Assembly (NCBI GenBank): GCA_034433305.1
Contig: DAOUAM010000053.1
Location: forward strand, 16,868-80,867
From: DAOUAM01 sp034433305
GTDB lineage: Bacteria > Chloroflexota > Dehalococcoidia > Lucifugimonadales > DAOUAM01
Length of the DNA stretch: 64,000 bases
Reading direction: 5' to 3'
The notes under the pieces are model-generated. The model searched no databases, was not told where the DNA came from, and worked only from the letters and a program-made list of their open reading frames with translations. The position numbers and the translations under genes are program-made. Positions 17,791 through 26,441 of this stretch are shown here, in pieces. Numbering within the stretch: position 1 is the first letter of the stretch; every line of letters begins with the position of its first letter.

Positions 17791-19060
17791 TGGGAGACCC
17801 GTCTCTGAGAGGCTGCTGCCTGGTTATTCTGATGGTCTCGATCTTGAGGTCGCGCATGCGGGTTACCTCGAACTTGAGGTTATCGTGCTCGAACTGCTCG
17901 CCCTCGGCGGGGATGTGGCCCAGCCTGTAGAGCACAAAGCCGGCTATGGTCTCGAAGTCGCCTTCGGGCAGGACAATGCCCAACCCTTCCTCGACCTCCT
18001 GGACGGACATGCCGCCCTCCACTTCGAAGGTGTTCTCGTCAATGGCCTCGAACTCCTCCTCCGGGGTGGCGCCCTCCTCGCCCACGTGGCCGACGACCTC
18101 CTCCGTCAGCCGTTTCAGCGTCACCAGGCCGGCCACTCCGCCGAACTCGTCTATGGCGATAGCCATCTGATGGCCTGTGTGGCGCATCTCGTCGAAAAGC
18201 TCGGCGATGCGCTTGGTCTCGGGCACAAAGTGGGCTTCCCTGACCTCGACGGTCAAGGGCTGACTGTAGTCTATGCCGCCGGCCGCCAGGGACTTGAGGA
18301 TGTCCTTGGTGGAGAGCACACCGATAATGTTGTCTATGGTCTCGCGGTGGACGGGAAACCGGCTGTGGGCATGCTCAGCATATACCTCCAGGAACTCCCC
18401 CAGGGTGGCGCCTTCCTCGATGGACACAATCTCGGTGCGTGGGGTCATGACCTCTCGCACCTGGCGGTCGCCGAAGCGGAAGACGTTCTCCAGCATCTCC
18501 GCCTCCACCGGCTCCACGGTGCCTTCCGCCTCGCCGATGTCAATGAGCGCCCGCAGCTCGGCCTCTGTGATGGAGTGGACCATGCCACTGGCCCCGCCAA
18601 AGAGGGAGCTAATGGCCCTGGAGAGCTTCTGAAGCACGAAGGCCAGGGGCAGCAGCAGGACCTCCGTCCAGCGCAGCGGCGTGGCTACCAGGAAGGCTAC
18701 TCGCTCGGCGTGGTTGACGGCAACGGTCTTGGGCACTATCTCGCCCACCAGCAGCACCAGCAGGGTCGAGGCTGCCGTGGCTACTATGACACCCACGCCC
18801 CGGCCCAGGAGAGCGACGGCAATGGCTGTCACCAGGGATGTGAAGGCTATGTTGACCAGGTTGTTGGCCAGCAGCACCGTGGACAGCAGCCGCTCCGGCC
18901 GCTCGATCATCTCGGCGATGCGCCTGGCCCCGGGCACGTGGGTGCTGACCAGGTGGGCTATCCTGGCCCTCTGAAGGGAAAGGAAGGCCGCCTCGGAGCT
19001 GGAGAAAAACGCCGAGAGCGCCAGGAAGGCAAAGCCCAAGACAATCAGCATTCGGTCCAT
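17771..19060 (-). CDS. CNNM-domain/CBS-pair membrane protein (CorC/HlyC family)
   Basis: A 429-residue transporter-like membrane protein. The N-terminal DUF21/CNNM domain (about 1-180) has helices near residues 4-25, 60-80, 90-112 and 125-150. A CBS pair follows, with EVMTPRTEIVSIEEGATLGEF and IIGVLSTKDILKSL. The C-terminal CorC_HlyC domain includes IAELFDEMRHTGHQMAIAIDEFGGVAGLVTLKRLTEEVVGHVGEE and FETIAGFVLYRLGHIPAEGEQ. Homologues export magnesium or support ion homeostasis. The start at 19060 (MDRMLIVLGF) places the first helix at the N-terminus; the frame extends to 19141 without support. Confidence 0.9.
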   Translation of the reverse strand: MDRMLIVLGFAFLALSAFFSSSEAAFLSLQRARIAHLVSTHVPGARRIAEMIERPERLLSTVLLANNLVNIAFTSLVTAIAVALLGRGVGVIVATAASTLLVLLVGEIVPKTVAVNHAERVAFLVATPLRWTEVLLLPLAFVLQKLSRAISSLFGGASGMVHSITEAELRALIDIGEAEGTVEPVEAEMLENVFRFGDRQVREVMTPRTEIVSIEEGATLGEFLEVYAEHAHSRFPVHRETIDNIIGVLSTKDILKSLAAGGIDYSQPLTVEVREAHFVPETKRIAELFDEMRHTGHQMAIAIDEFGGVAGLVTLKRLTEEVVGHVGEEGATPEEEFEAIDENTFEVEGGMSVQEVEEGLGIVLPEGDFETIAGFVLYRLGHIPAEGEQFEHDNLKFEVTRMRDLKIETIRITRQQPLRDGSPIETNTG

Positions 19061-19256
19061 GCTATGGCCGCACCTCTCGGCCCGGCGGGACGCTGGCAGC
19101 CTGTACCCTCCGGAGCGATGCCCCACACGGGCTGGAAGCACACAGGAAGTGCCGTCGCAGGACAGTCAGCGCCCGGCGTAATGGAGGTCTGTCCTGGCCC
19201 TGAGTGGGTGCTGATGTGTCTTCCATGGGTGTGACCCTCCCCAGACAGCGAAAGCG

Positions 19257-19739
19257 TTACTCCTGGCCGGCAGGCTTTCGCTCGCTCCAGAGTCGGTCAA
19301 TGACGCGGCGGATAGCGGAGGGGCCAAAGCCCCTGCGCTGAAGGTAAGCAGCCATCCGGCGGCTGAAAGTGACAAAATCAGCGGACTGAAGGCGGGGGAG
19401 GTATTTTTGACCGGCGCGGAGGGCGTTCTCGTCGTCATCCATGCCCCGGACGGCCTCCGCCGCCAAGTCGCTAGCGATACCCCTGGAGACAAGCTCTCGC
19501 TTCACCGCCGAGGCACTGCGGGGCTTGAGGGACTCGCGGCTGTCCCGCCACAGGCGCGCGAAGGCTTCATCGTCCAGGAGGGCCTGCTCCTGACGGAGGG
19601 CCGCCACCACCTGCTCCACCACCTGGGGAGCGAACTTGCGAGACAAACGCGCCCTCACCTCTGCCTCGGTCCTTGGCCGGTACGAGATGAACCGCAAGGC
19701 AGTGGCGCTGGCGCGTTCAAAGGACTCGCTATCGTTCAT
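19257..19739 (-). CDS. recX: Regulatory protein RecX
   Basis: 160 residues built of three-helix RecX repeats: ALRFISYRPRTEAEVRARLSRKF, DDEAFARLWRDSRESLKPRSASAVKRELVSRGI and VTFSRRMAAYLQRRGFGPSAIRRVIDRLW. RecX binds the RecA filament and limits its activity. It lies 64 bases downstream of recA on the same strand, the usual arrangement. The start MNDSESFERAS is short and plausible. Confidence 0.92.
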   Translation of the reverse strand: MNDSESFERASATALRFISYRPRTEAEVRARLSRKFAPQVVEQVVAALRQEQALLDDEAFARLWRDSRESLKPRSASAVKRELVSRGIASDLAAEAVRGMDDDENALRAGQKYLPRLQSADFVTFSRRMAAYLQRRGFGPSAIRRVIDRLWSERKPAGQE

Positions 19740-19803
19740 TGGCGGCCCGGACGACTCCTGTGCTGCAAACTGCCAGGACGGTAAAAGGCAAGGGCCGGGC
19801 CAG

Positions 19804-20862
19804 CTAGTTAAACTCCTCAGAAGCTGCGGCCACGGGTACAGCGCCGTCGGTCTCCTCTTCCACGGCGACGGGACGCGCGTCGGTCTTGCTGCGGATGACG
19901 CTTTCGATCTGCTCGGAGATGTCCTTGTGTTCCTTCAGGAACGTCTTGGCGTTCTCGCGGCCCTGGCCCAGCCGGACCTCGCCGAAGGTGTAGAAGGCGC
20001 CGCTCTTCTTGATGACGTCCAGGCCCACGGCCAGGTCAATCAGGTCGCCCTCCTTGCTGACACCCTCGTTGAACATGATATCAAACTCAGCGACCCGGAA
20101 GGGCGGGGCGACCTTGTTCTTCACCACGCGCGCCCTTACACGGTTGCCCACGATCTCCGAGCCCTGCTTGATGGACTCCAGGCGGCGCAGGTCAATGCGG
20201 ACAGAGCTATAGAACTTGAGCGCCCTGCCGCCGGGCGTGACCTCGGGGCTGCCCCAGATGACTCCGACCTTCTCGCGGATCTGGTTAATGAATATGACAG
20301 CGGTGTTGGAGCGGCTGATGGCGGCTGTCAGCTTGCGGAGCGCCTGGGACATGAGGCGCGCCTGAAGGCCCACATGGGAGTCGCCCATGTCGCCCTCCAG
20401 CTCGGCCTTGGGCACCATGGCTGCCACGCTGTCAATGACCACTACGTCAACGGCGCCGCTGCGCACCAGGTACTCGCAAATCTCCAGGGCTTGCTCCGCG
20501 GTATCGGGCTGCGCCACCAGCAGGCTATCAATGTTGACACCGCAGCGAGCGGCGTAGCCGGGGTCCAGGGCATGCTCGGCGTCTATGTACGCGGCGGTGC
20601 CTCCAGACCGCTGGGCCGCCGCCATCACGTGGAACGCCACAGTGGACTTGCCCGACGACTCGGCCCCGAAGACCTCGGTTACCCGCCCCCTGGGAATGCC
20701 GCCAACGCCAAGAGCAAGGTCCAGGGAAATGGAGCCGGTGGATATGGACTGGACGCGGGCCGTGCGGCCGGACTCGCCCAGCCTCACAATGGTGCCGCGC
20801 CCGAAGTGGCGGTCTATCTGCCCAATGGCTAGCTCCAGGGCCTTCGCCTTATCTGTCGTCAT
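19804..20862 (-). CDS. recA: Recombinase RecA
   Basis: 352 residues. Walker A reads GAESSGKST; other hallmarks are AYIDAEHALDPGYAARCGVNIDSLLVAQPD, VDVVVIDSVAAMVPKAELEGDMGDSHVGLQARLMSQALRKL, FINQIREKVGVIWGSPEVTPGGRALKFYSSVR and the C-terminal YTFGEVRLGQGRENAKTFLKEH. It forms ATP-dependent filaments for homologous recombination and drives SOS-type cleavage where LexA exists. Compared with the usual GPESSGKTT, it has GAESSGKST, a conservative change. A good promoter lies about 40 bases upstream; I saw no clear LexA box. Confidence 0.97.
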   Translation of the reverse strand: MTTDKAKALELAIGQIDRHFGRGTIVRLGESGRTARVQSISTGSISLDLALGVGGIPRGRVTEVFGAESSGKSTVAFHVMAAAQRSGGTAAYIDAEHALDPGYAARCGVNIDSLLVAQPDTAEQALEICEYLVRSGAVDVVVIDSVAAMVPKAELEGDMGDSHVGLQARLMSQALRKLTAAISRSNTAVIFINQIREKVGVIWGSPEVTPGGRALKFYSSVRIDLRRLESIKQGSEIVGNRVRARVVKNKVAPPFRVAEFDIMFNEGVSKEGDLIDLAVGLDVIKKSGAFYTFGEVRLGQGRENAKTFLKEHKDISEQIESVIRSKTDARPVAVEEETDGAVPVAAASEEFN

Positions 20863-20900
20863 GTTTTACCTTCCAGTCAATAAGCTCCGGCGGCAACGCT

Positions 20901-20929
20901 ATCATAGCATGGGTACACCCCGCGCTCAA
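20901..20929 (-). promoter_or_regulatory. Predicted recA promoter
   Basis: On the minus strand TTGAGC (20924-20929), a 17-base spacer and TATGAT (20901-20906). Transcription would start near 20894, about 32 bases before the recA ATG. Confidence 0.65.
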
Positions 20930-21055
20930 GCGTTCTTCGGGCGCATGGTGCCCGGCGCCGTCCAACGCTATACCGTGAGAGTCAGCCCTCCTGGGCGGGC
21001 TGGCCCCATACAGCACATTCTAGCACCTTCACCGGCCGGAGTAAATACATTTGTT

Positions 21056-21784
21056 CTATTTTTCTGCCAGGAATCGCAATAGTGTTGCGGCGTTGCGGAC
21101 GGCGTGGCCGCCGATGTCGTTATTGAAGTAGGCGTACACTCGGCGCAAGTCGCCCAGTCCGGCAATGCGCCGCGCCCACTCCTGTAGCTGCTGGTCAGTA
21201 TAGCTTCCGGCGTACCGGGCTGTCGTGCCGTGAAAGCGCACGTAGGCGAAGTCCGCGGTCGCCACGTCCGGCGGCCCAGAGCCGGCCATGTCGTGGAGGC
21301 ACAGGGCCACGTTGTGACGACGCAGCAGGTGGAAGACCGGGGCGGCATACCACTCCTTGTTGCGGAACTCCAGGACGTGTCGCAGGTCTGCGGGCAGCAG
21401 CGCCAGAAAATCGCCCAGCAGCGTCTCGTCACGGCCCATGCCAGGCGGCAACTGGTACAGGATGGGGCCGAGCCTGTCCCCCAGGACGCGGGCGCGGCCG
21501 ATGAACGCCTCCAGCGGCTCCCGGACGTCCCGCAGCCTCTTCAGGTGAGTGACCAGCCGGCTGGCCTTGACGGCAAAGAGGAAGCCCGGCGGCGTGCGCC
21601 TGCGCCAGGAGTCGAAGGTCTTCTCCGGCGGCAGCCTGTAGAAGGTGCTGTTGAGCTCCACCGTGGCGAAGCGCTGGGCGTAGTACTCCAGCCACCGGGC
21701 CTGGGCAAGCCCAGGCGGGTAGAACACGTCCCGCCAGTGCTTGTAGGAAAAGCCGCTGGTGCCTACGAGGTACTGGACAGCCAT
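21056..21784 (-). CDS. DUF72 family protein
   Basis: 242 residues of the DUF72 TIM-barrel-like family. Signatures: VGTSGFSYKHWRDVFYPPGL, LEYYAQRFATVELNSTFYRLP, GFLFAVKASRLVTHLKRL, LGPILYQLPPGM, HVLEFRNKEWYAAPVFHLLRRHNVALCLHD and AYVRFHGTTARYAGSYTDQQLQEWA. The biochemical role is unknown; some members sit beside DNA repair or sulfur-metabolism genes. The start ATG at 21784 matches the domain, and the longer frame to 21874 is not conserved-looking. It is followed upstream by the SDR gene 17 bases away, same strand. Confidence 0.85.
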   Translation of the reverse strand: MAVQYLVGTSGFSYKHWRDVFYPPGLAQARWLEYYAQRFATVELNSTFYRLPPEKTFDSWRRRTPPGFLFAVKASRLVTHLKRLRDVREPLEAFIGRARVLGDRLGPILYQLPPGMGRDETLLGDFLALLPADLRHVLEFRNKEWYAAPVFHLLRRHNVALCLHDMAGSGPPDVATADFAYVRFHGTTARYAGSYTDQQLQEWARRIAGLGDLRRVYAYFNNDIGGHAVRNAATLLRFLAEK

Positions 21785-21801
21785 GGGACACGGGCCGGGC
21801 G

Positions 21802-22614
21802 TCAGTGCTCCATTATCGTGCCGCCGTTGATGTTGATGGACTGGCCGTGTATCCAGGAGGCGGCCCTGGTGCACAGGTAGGCGATGAACTCGCCCACCTC
21901 CTCATCAGTGCCGTTGCGGCCGATGGGCGTGGCGGCTGCCATCTGCTGCCAGCGCTCGCCCCTGCCCAGGTCGTCCATGCGGGAGGTGTCCACGGCGCCG
22001 GGGCAGACGCAGTTGACGTTGATGCCATATGGGCCAAGCTCCCGGGCCATGGACTGGGTCATGCCCACGATGGCGAAGTTGGCGGCGTTGTAGGCCAGCG
22101 TGTTGGGGCTGCCCCTCTTGCCGGCCGTGGAGGACACGTTGACGATCTTGCCCCCCTGCCCCTGGTCCACCAGCACCTTGACCACCGCCCTGGTGCACAG
22201 GAAGGTGCCGGTGACCTTGACCTCCCATACCCTCTTGAAAATCTGCTCATCCAGTTGCAGGATTGGCACCCGGTCAGGCCCACGGGCAAAGGCGGCGTTG
22301 TTCACCAGGATGTCCACCCTTCCGAACTCCTCCAGGGTGCGCTCCACCATCCTCTGGACCTGCTGGCTGCTAGTCACGTCCACCACCAGCGGCAGGGCGC
22401 GGCGTTCCGTGGCGCGCACCTGCTCGGCGGTGCTCTCGATGTCCCTCCAGCCGACGGCCTTCTCGTCCTCCGGGAAGGTCGCCGGGTTGCGGCCCGTGCC
22501 GGTGACCACCACGTCGGCCCCCAGCCTGGCCAGCGCGACGGCTGCCGCTCTGCCGATGCCACGCAACCGCCCTGCTCCGGTTACGATAGCTACCTTTCCA
22601 TCCAGCTCGCCCAT
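21802..22614 (-). CDS. SDR family oxidoreductase with YxxxN instead of YxxxK
   Basis: A 270-residue short-chain dehydrogenase/reductase. The Rossmann motif is TGAGRLRGIGRA (residues 12-23), an expanded form of TGxxxGIG. VDV (78-80), NNAA (105-108) and the catalytic Ser region VNVSSTAG (159-165) are present. The active-site tyrosine is Tyr175, but the position of the catalytic lysine is Asn179 (YNAAN, codon AAC). The C-terminus GQSININGG is typical. Loss of Lys should weaken classical hydride transfer, so activity may differ or be lost. The ATG at 22614 matches the family; the frame reads further to 22719. A promoter lies 42-71 bases upstream. Confidence 0.88.
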   Translation of the reverse strand: MGELDGKVAIVTGAGRLRGIGRAAAVALARLGADVVVTGTGRNPATFPEDEKAVGWRDIESTAEQVRATERRALPLVVDVTSSQQVQRMVERTLEEFGRVDILVNNAAFARGPDRVPILQLDEQIFKRVWEVKVTGTFLCTRAVVKVLVDQGQGGKIVNVSSTAGKRGSPNTLAYNAANFAIVGMTQSMARELGPYGINVNCVCPGAVDTSRMDDLGRGERWQQMAAATPIGRNGTDEEVGEFIAYLCTRAASWIHGQSININGGTIMEH

Positions 22615-22655
22615 TTCTGCCCCCTTCGCTGCCAGCGAGATTCTTCTGGCAAGAC

Positions 22656-22685
22656 AGTATAGCTTCCTCTGACGGCTCCCGTAAA
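22656..22685 (-). promoter_or_regulatory. Predicted promoter for the SDR/DUF72 pair
   Basis: Minus strand TTTACG (22680-22685), an 18-base spacer and TATACT (22656-22661). It lies in the divergent gap shared with the 2-oxoacid dehydrogenase genes; no equally good plus-strand promoter was found. Confidence 0.55.
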
Positions 22686-22781
22686 CGACGAAGCCAGTTG
22701 TATTACCTTCCGAGGCCATAATAAAATGGGCTTACCTCCACTGTTACGCTGACGGCCCGCTGCCGCCGGAGTTGGTGTCCT

Positions 22782-23810
22782 ATGGGAGATGCTGATAGCA
22801 ACATAGCTGGGCTGAAGGCTGCTGACCAGAGGGCGACCGCCGGCCTGGACACCAAGGACCTGCTGGAGATGTACCGGCAGATGGTGCTGTGCCGCACTCT
22901 GGACGAGCGCATCTGGCAGTTGAACCGCCAGGGCAAGGCGGCCATCGTAGCCTCGGCCCAGGGCCACGAGGCGGCCCAGATAGGCAGCGTGTGGGCGCTG
23001 CGGCGGGGCCAGGACAACTTCTTCATCTACTACCGCGACCTGGCTGTGCTCCTGACCCTGGGCCTGACGCCCAGGGAGATCATGCTGGGCTTCCTGGCCA
23101 GGGCCGGCGAGCCGCTGAGCGGCGCCCGCCAGTTCCCCACCCACGGCGCCTTGCCCCGCCTGCGGCTGTACAACCTGTCCAACGTGGTCGCCACCCAGGT
23201 GCCCCAGGCCGTCGGCGCGGCCCTGGCCTCCAGGATGCGCGGCGAGGACGCTGTCACCATCGTTTACTTTGGCGACGGCGCCTCCAGCGTTGGCGACTGC
23301 CACGAGGGGATGAACTTCGCCGGCATCCACAAGCTGCCCGTCATATTCTTCTGCGAGAACAACCGCTACGCCATCTCGGTGCCCCTGCACAGGCAGATGG
23401 CGGTAGAGAGCGTCGCCAGCAGGGCCGCCGGCTACGGCTTCCCCGGCGTCTCCGTGGACGGCACCGATATCGTGGCCGTGTACGAGGCCACGGCGGAGGC
23501 AGCCAGGCGGGCGCGCGCCGGCAAAGGCCCTACCCTCATCGAGGCCATGGTGGAGCGCTACCTTCCCCACACCAGCGACGACGATGACCGGCGCTACCGC
23601 GCGCGGGAGGAGGTAGCCGAGGCCCGCAAGCGCGACCCGCTGAAGATACTGAGGGAGCGCCTGATGGGCCTGGGGGTGCTTACCGAGGACATGGACCAGC
23701 AACTCCAGGCCGCCGCCCGGAAGGAGGTCAACGAGGCCACCGAGTACGTGGAGGCGGCGCCATATCCCACCACCCAGGGCTTCTTCGACCACGTTTATGC
23801 TTCACCCTGA
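22782..23810 (+). CDS. 2-oxoacid dehydrogenase E1 component, alpha subunit
   Basis: 342 residues of the thiamine-diphosphate E1 alpha family (pyruvate or branched-chain 2-oxoacid dehydrogenase). Markers: LLEMYRQMVLCRTLDERIWQLNRQGKA, the TPP motif GDGASSVGDCHEGMNFAGIHKLPVIFFCENN, YGFPGVSVDGTDIVAVYEA and the phosphorylation-loop region ERYLPHTSDDDDRRYR. E1 decarboxylates the 2-oxoacid and reductively acylates the lipoyl group of E2. The HTSDDDDRRYR loop and the overall length favour the BCKDH/acetoin-like branch, but substrate cannot be fixed from sequence. E1 beta follows. Confidence 0.9.
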   Translation: MGDADSNIAGLKAADQRATAGLDTKDLLEMYRQMVLCRTLDERIWQLNRQGKAAIVASAQGHEAAQIGSVWALRRGQDNFFIYYRDLAVLLTLGLTPREIMLGFLARAGEPLSGARQFPTHGALPRLRLYNLSNVVATQVPQAVGAALASRMRGEDAVTIVYFGDGASSVGDCHEGMNFAGIHKLPVIFFCENNRYAISVPLHRQMAVESVASRAAGYGFPGVSVDGTDIVAVYEATAEAARRARAGKGPTLIEAMVERYLPHTSDDDDRRYRAREEVAEARKRDPLKILRERLMGLGVLTEDMDQQLQAAARKEVNEATEYVEAAPYPTTQGFFDHVYASP

Positions 23811-23861
23811 GCATGAGGCGGCGCCAGAGGCCGCGGGAGGTGCGCCATCGCCGTAAAGACG

Positions 23862-24830
23862 GTGCTGGAAGCCATACGGGACGCCATGCGCGAGGAGATG
23901 GAGCGCGATGAGCGCGTCTTCGTCATGGGCGAGGACATCGGCGCCAGGGGAGGCGTGTTCCTGGCTACCGAAGGCTTCCTCCAGCAGTTCGGCGAGGGCC
24001 GGGTGATTGACACGCCGCTGGCCGAGTCCTCCATCGCTGGCATTGCCCTGGGGGCTGCCCTCAACGGCATGCGCCCCATCGCCGAAATCGAGTTCGCCGA
24101 CTTCATCTGGCCGACCATCAACCAGCTTGTGGGCGAGGCGGCCCGCGCCCGCTATGGCTCCGACGGCAAGGTGGGCGTGCCACTGGTGGTCAGGGCACCC
24201 TACGGCGGCGGCGTCCGGGGCGCGCTGTACCACTCCCAGAGCGTGGAGGTCGTCTTTGCCCACACGCCGGGGCTGAAGGTGGTCGCCCCGGCCACTCCCT
24301 ACGACGCCAAGGGGCTGCTCAAGAGCGCCATCCGGGACAATGACCCGGTCATCTTCCTGGAGCACAAGCGCACCTACAGGCTGGTGAGGGGCGAGGTGCC
24401 CGACCAGGAGTACACGCTGCCCATGGGCAAGGCCGACGTGAAAGTCCAGGGCTCGGATGTCAGCGTCATTTCCTATGGCCTGGTGCTACACTACTGTATC
24501 GAGGCGGCCCGCAACCTGGCCCAGGAGGGCATCAGCGTGGAAGTGGTGGACCTGCGCACCCTGAGGCCGCTGGACAGGGATACCATCCTCCAGTCGGTGA
24601 AGAAGACAGGCAAGGCCCTGATAGCCTACGAGGACAACAAGGCGCTGGGAGTGGGCGCCGAGGTGGCCGCACTGATAGCCGAGGAAGCCTTCGAGTACCT
24701 GGACGGCCCGGTGACACGGCTGGCGGGGCCTGAGGTGCCTGCCATGCCCTTCAGCCCGCCCCTGGAGGCCATGTTCATGCTGGACACGGGCAAGGTCACC
24801 GACGCCATACGCAAGCTGGCGGCCTACTGA
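23862..24830 (+). CDS. 2-oxoacid dehydrogenase E1 component, beta subunit
   Basis: Partner of E1 alpha, with the transketolase-like pyrimidine-binding domain (RVFVMGEDIGARGGVFLATEGF, VIDTPLAESSIAGIALGAALNGMRPIAEIEFADFIWP) and the C-terminal transketolase domain (SVISYGLVLHYCIEAA, VEVVDLRTLRPLD, ALIAYEDNKALGVGAEVAALIAEEAF). The first standard start codon in frame is GTG at 23862, but this trims a normally conserved residue stretch. A better-placed initiator would be ATC at 23847, six bases after GGGAGG, giving an N-terminus of the form M-AVKTVLEAIRDAM. An in-frame TGA at 23814 limits other options. See finding. Confidence 0.92.
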   Translation: MLEAIRDAMREEMERDERVFVMGEDIGARGGVFLATEGFLQQFGEGRVIDTPLAESSIAGIALGAALNGMRPIAEIEFADFIWPTINQLVGEAARARYGSDGKVGVPLVVRAPYGGGVRGALYHSQSVEVVFAHTPGLKVVAPATPYDAKGLLKSAIRDNDPVIFLEHKRTYRLVRGEVPDQEYTLPMGKADVKVQGSDVSVISYGLVLHYCIEAARNLAQEGISVEVVDLRTLRPLDRDTILQSVKKTGKALIAYEDNKALGVGAEVAALIAEEAFEYLDGPVTRLAGPEVPAMPFSPPLEAMFMLDTGKVTDAIRKLAAY

Positions 24831-24879
24831 GGGTATATAGCAAGACCTCCTTGTGGGCGCAGGCTTCACCCATTCCCTC

Positions 24880-25010
24880 GACAGGCCCGGGCCTGCCCTG
24901 AGCGTGCCGAAGGGGCAGGCTCTGGCCTTCCCCACTGGGGATGGGACTGTTCTCGCCCCCTTTGGGGGAGAGTCAGACCCGTCCTGAGCCTGCCGAAGGA
25001 GAGGGGGCAA
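24880..25010. repeat. Dispersed intergenic repeat (two core copies)
   Basis: The 276-base gap between E1 beta and E2 has two copies of the CCTGAGC-TGCCGAAGG core (24896-24913 and 24983-24999), one inside a GCCTGCC…GGCAGGC hairpin, plus a CCCCACTGGGG and a GCCCCCTTTGGGGGAG tract. It interrupts what would otherwise be a tight E1-E2 operon and could attenuate transcription. Confidence 0.7.
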
Positions 25011-25106
25011 ACGTTGGCATCTGAAAGTGTATATCAATTCAGACTACCTGCTTTGAAGGCCGTCGGCCCGGCTGGATACAACCCTGACCGCTGACAGGTG
25101 AAGGCG

Positions 25107-26441
25107 ATGGCTACTCTCAGAATCGAGCTCCCCCACGTGGGAGAGTCAGTCACCGAGGGCATCATCAACAAGTGGCTCAAAAGAGTCGGCGACCGGGTGG
25201 AGAAGTACGAGCCGCTGGCCGAGGTGGTCACCGACAAGGTCACTATGGAGATGCCATCCCCTGCCAGCGGCGTGCTGACCAGGCTGCTGGCCCAGGAGGG
25301 GCAGACAGTCCCCATGGGCACGGTCATTGCCGAGATGGAGGTGGAAGGCGCGGTGACGCCCGAGGCGCCCCAGAGGGAGGCCCCGGCAGCGGCCGCCGCG
25401 CCGGCCTCGCGGCCAGCCCAGGAGGTAGACCGCATTGGGGTGCTGCTGAAGGACGTGGCGCCCGTCGGCCCCACCGGCTCGGGCGCGCCGGTGGCCGAGG
25501 CGGCGCCCCCGGCGGAGGCGCCGCGCCACCAGCGCTACTCGCCAGCGGTCCAGCGCCTGGCCGCCGAGCACGGCGTTGACCTCTCCCGCGTAACCGGCAC
25601 GGGCATCGGCGGCCGGGTGACCCGCAAGGACGTGGAAAACTACATCTCGTCCATGGCCGGGAGAGAGGCGGCGCCGGCAGCGCCAGGGCCAGTGCCCACC
25701 CCTGCCCCAGCACGTGCGCCCGTAGAGGCCGCGCCCGTGGCGCCAGACGAGGAGCGTGTGCCCCTGACGCCCGTCCGGCGCATGATCGCCGAGCACATGG
25801 TCAAGAGCGCCTCCCAGATACCAGCCGCCTGGAGCATCGTGGAGGTGGACGTCACCGGCCTGGTGCAGCGGCGGGAAGCCCTCAAGGCGGAGTTCCAGCG
25901 CAGGGAGGGCATCAACCTCACATACCTGCCTTTCGTGGTCAAGGCCGTGGCCGAGTCCCTGAGGGAGCACCCGCTGCTCAACTCCTCCTGGGGCGGCGAC
26001 GCCATCATCCTGAAGCGCCGCATCAATATCGGCATCGCCGTCTCCACGGAGTACGGGCTGGTAGTGCCCGTGGTCCACGATGCTGACACCCTGAGCATCG
26101 CCGGGCTGGCCAGGGCCATGGACGCCCTCACCACCCGCGCGCGCCAGGGCAAGCTGGCCCTGGCCGATGTCCAGGGCGGGACCTTCACCGTGAACAACAC
26201 TGGCGCGCTGGGCTCGGTGGTATCGCAGCCCATCATCAACCATCCCCAGGCCGCCATCCTGACCACCGAGGCCATCGTCAAGCGGCCTGTGGCCATCAAC
26301 GACGCCATCGCCATCCGCTCCATGATGAACATCTGCCTCACCTTCGACCACCGGGTCATGGACGGCGCTGAAGCCTCGGCCTTCATGGCCTCAGTCAAGC
26401 GCCGGCTGGAGGCCATTGGCCCCGGTACCGGTATATACTGA
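25107..26441 (+). CDS. Dihydrolipoamide acyltransferase (E2) of the 2-oxoacid dehydrogenase complex
   Basis: A 444-residue E2. One N-terminal lipoyl domain (1-80) carries the lipoylated Lys44 in VTDKVTMEM. An Ala/Pro-rich linker follows, then a peripheral-subunit-binding domain (SPAVQRLAAEHGVDLSRV…GGRVTRKDVENYI), a second Ala/Pro linker, and the catalytic trimer domain, whose active site is His415/Asp419 in HRVMDG. It transfers the acyl group from lipoyl to CoA and forms the complex core. The ATG at 25107 is preferred to GTG 25098 because MATLRIELPHVGESV is the family start. No E3 (dihydrolipoamide dehydrogenase) is in the window. The stop overlaps the next ATG as TGATG. Confidence 0.93.
   Translation: MATLRIELPHVGESVTEGIINKWLKRVGDRVEKYEPLAEVVTDKVTMEMPSPASGVLTRLLAQEGQTVPMGTVIAEMEVEGAVTPEAPQREAPAAAAAPASRPAQEVDRIGVLLKDVAPVGPTGSGAPVAEAAPPAEAPRHQRYSPAVQRLAAEHGVDLSRVTGTGIGGRVTRKDVENYISSMAGREAAPAAPGPVPTPAPARAPVEAAPVAPDEERVPLTPVRRMIAEHMVKSASQIPAAWSIVEVDVTGLVQRREALKAEFQRREGINLTYLPFVVKAVAESLREHPLLNSSWGGDAIILKRRINIGIAVSTEYGLVVPVVHDADTLSIAGLARAMDALTTRARQGKLALADVQGGTFTVNNTGALGSVVSQPIINHPQAAILTTEAIVKRPVAINDAIAIRSMMNICLTFDHRVMDGAEASAFMASVKRRLEAIGPGTGIY

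Noticed and set aside
17723..19234. 503-codon open frame on the plus strand
   Set aside because: Antisense to the CNNM/CBS gene, which has clear CBS and CorC domain sequence.
20863..21055. SOS (LexA) box upstream of recA
   Set aside because: No GAAC-N4-GTTC or CTGT-N8-ACAG palindrome was found near the recA promoter.
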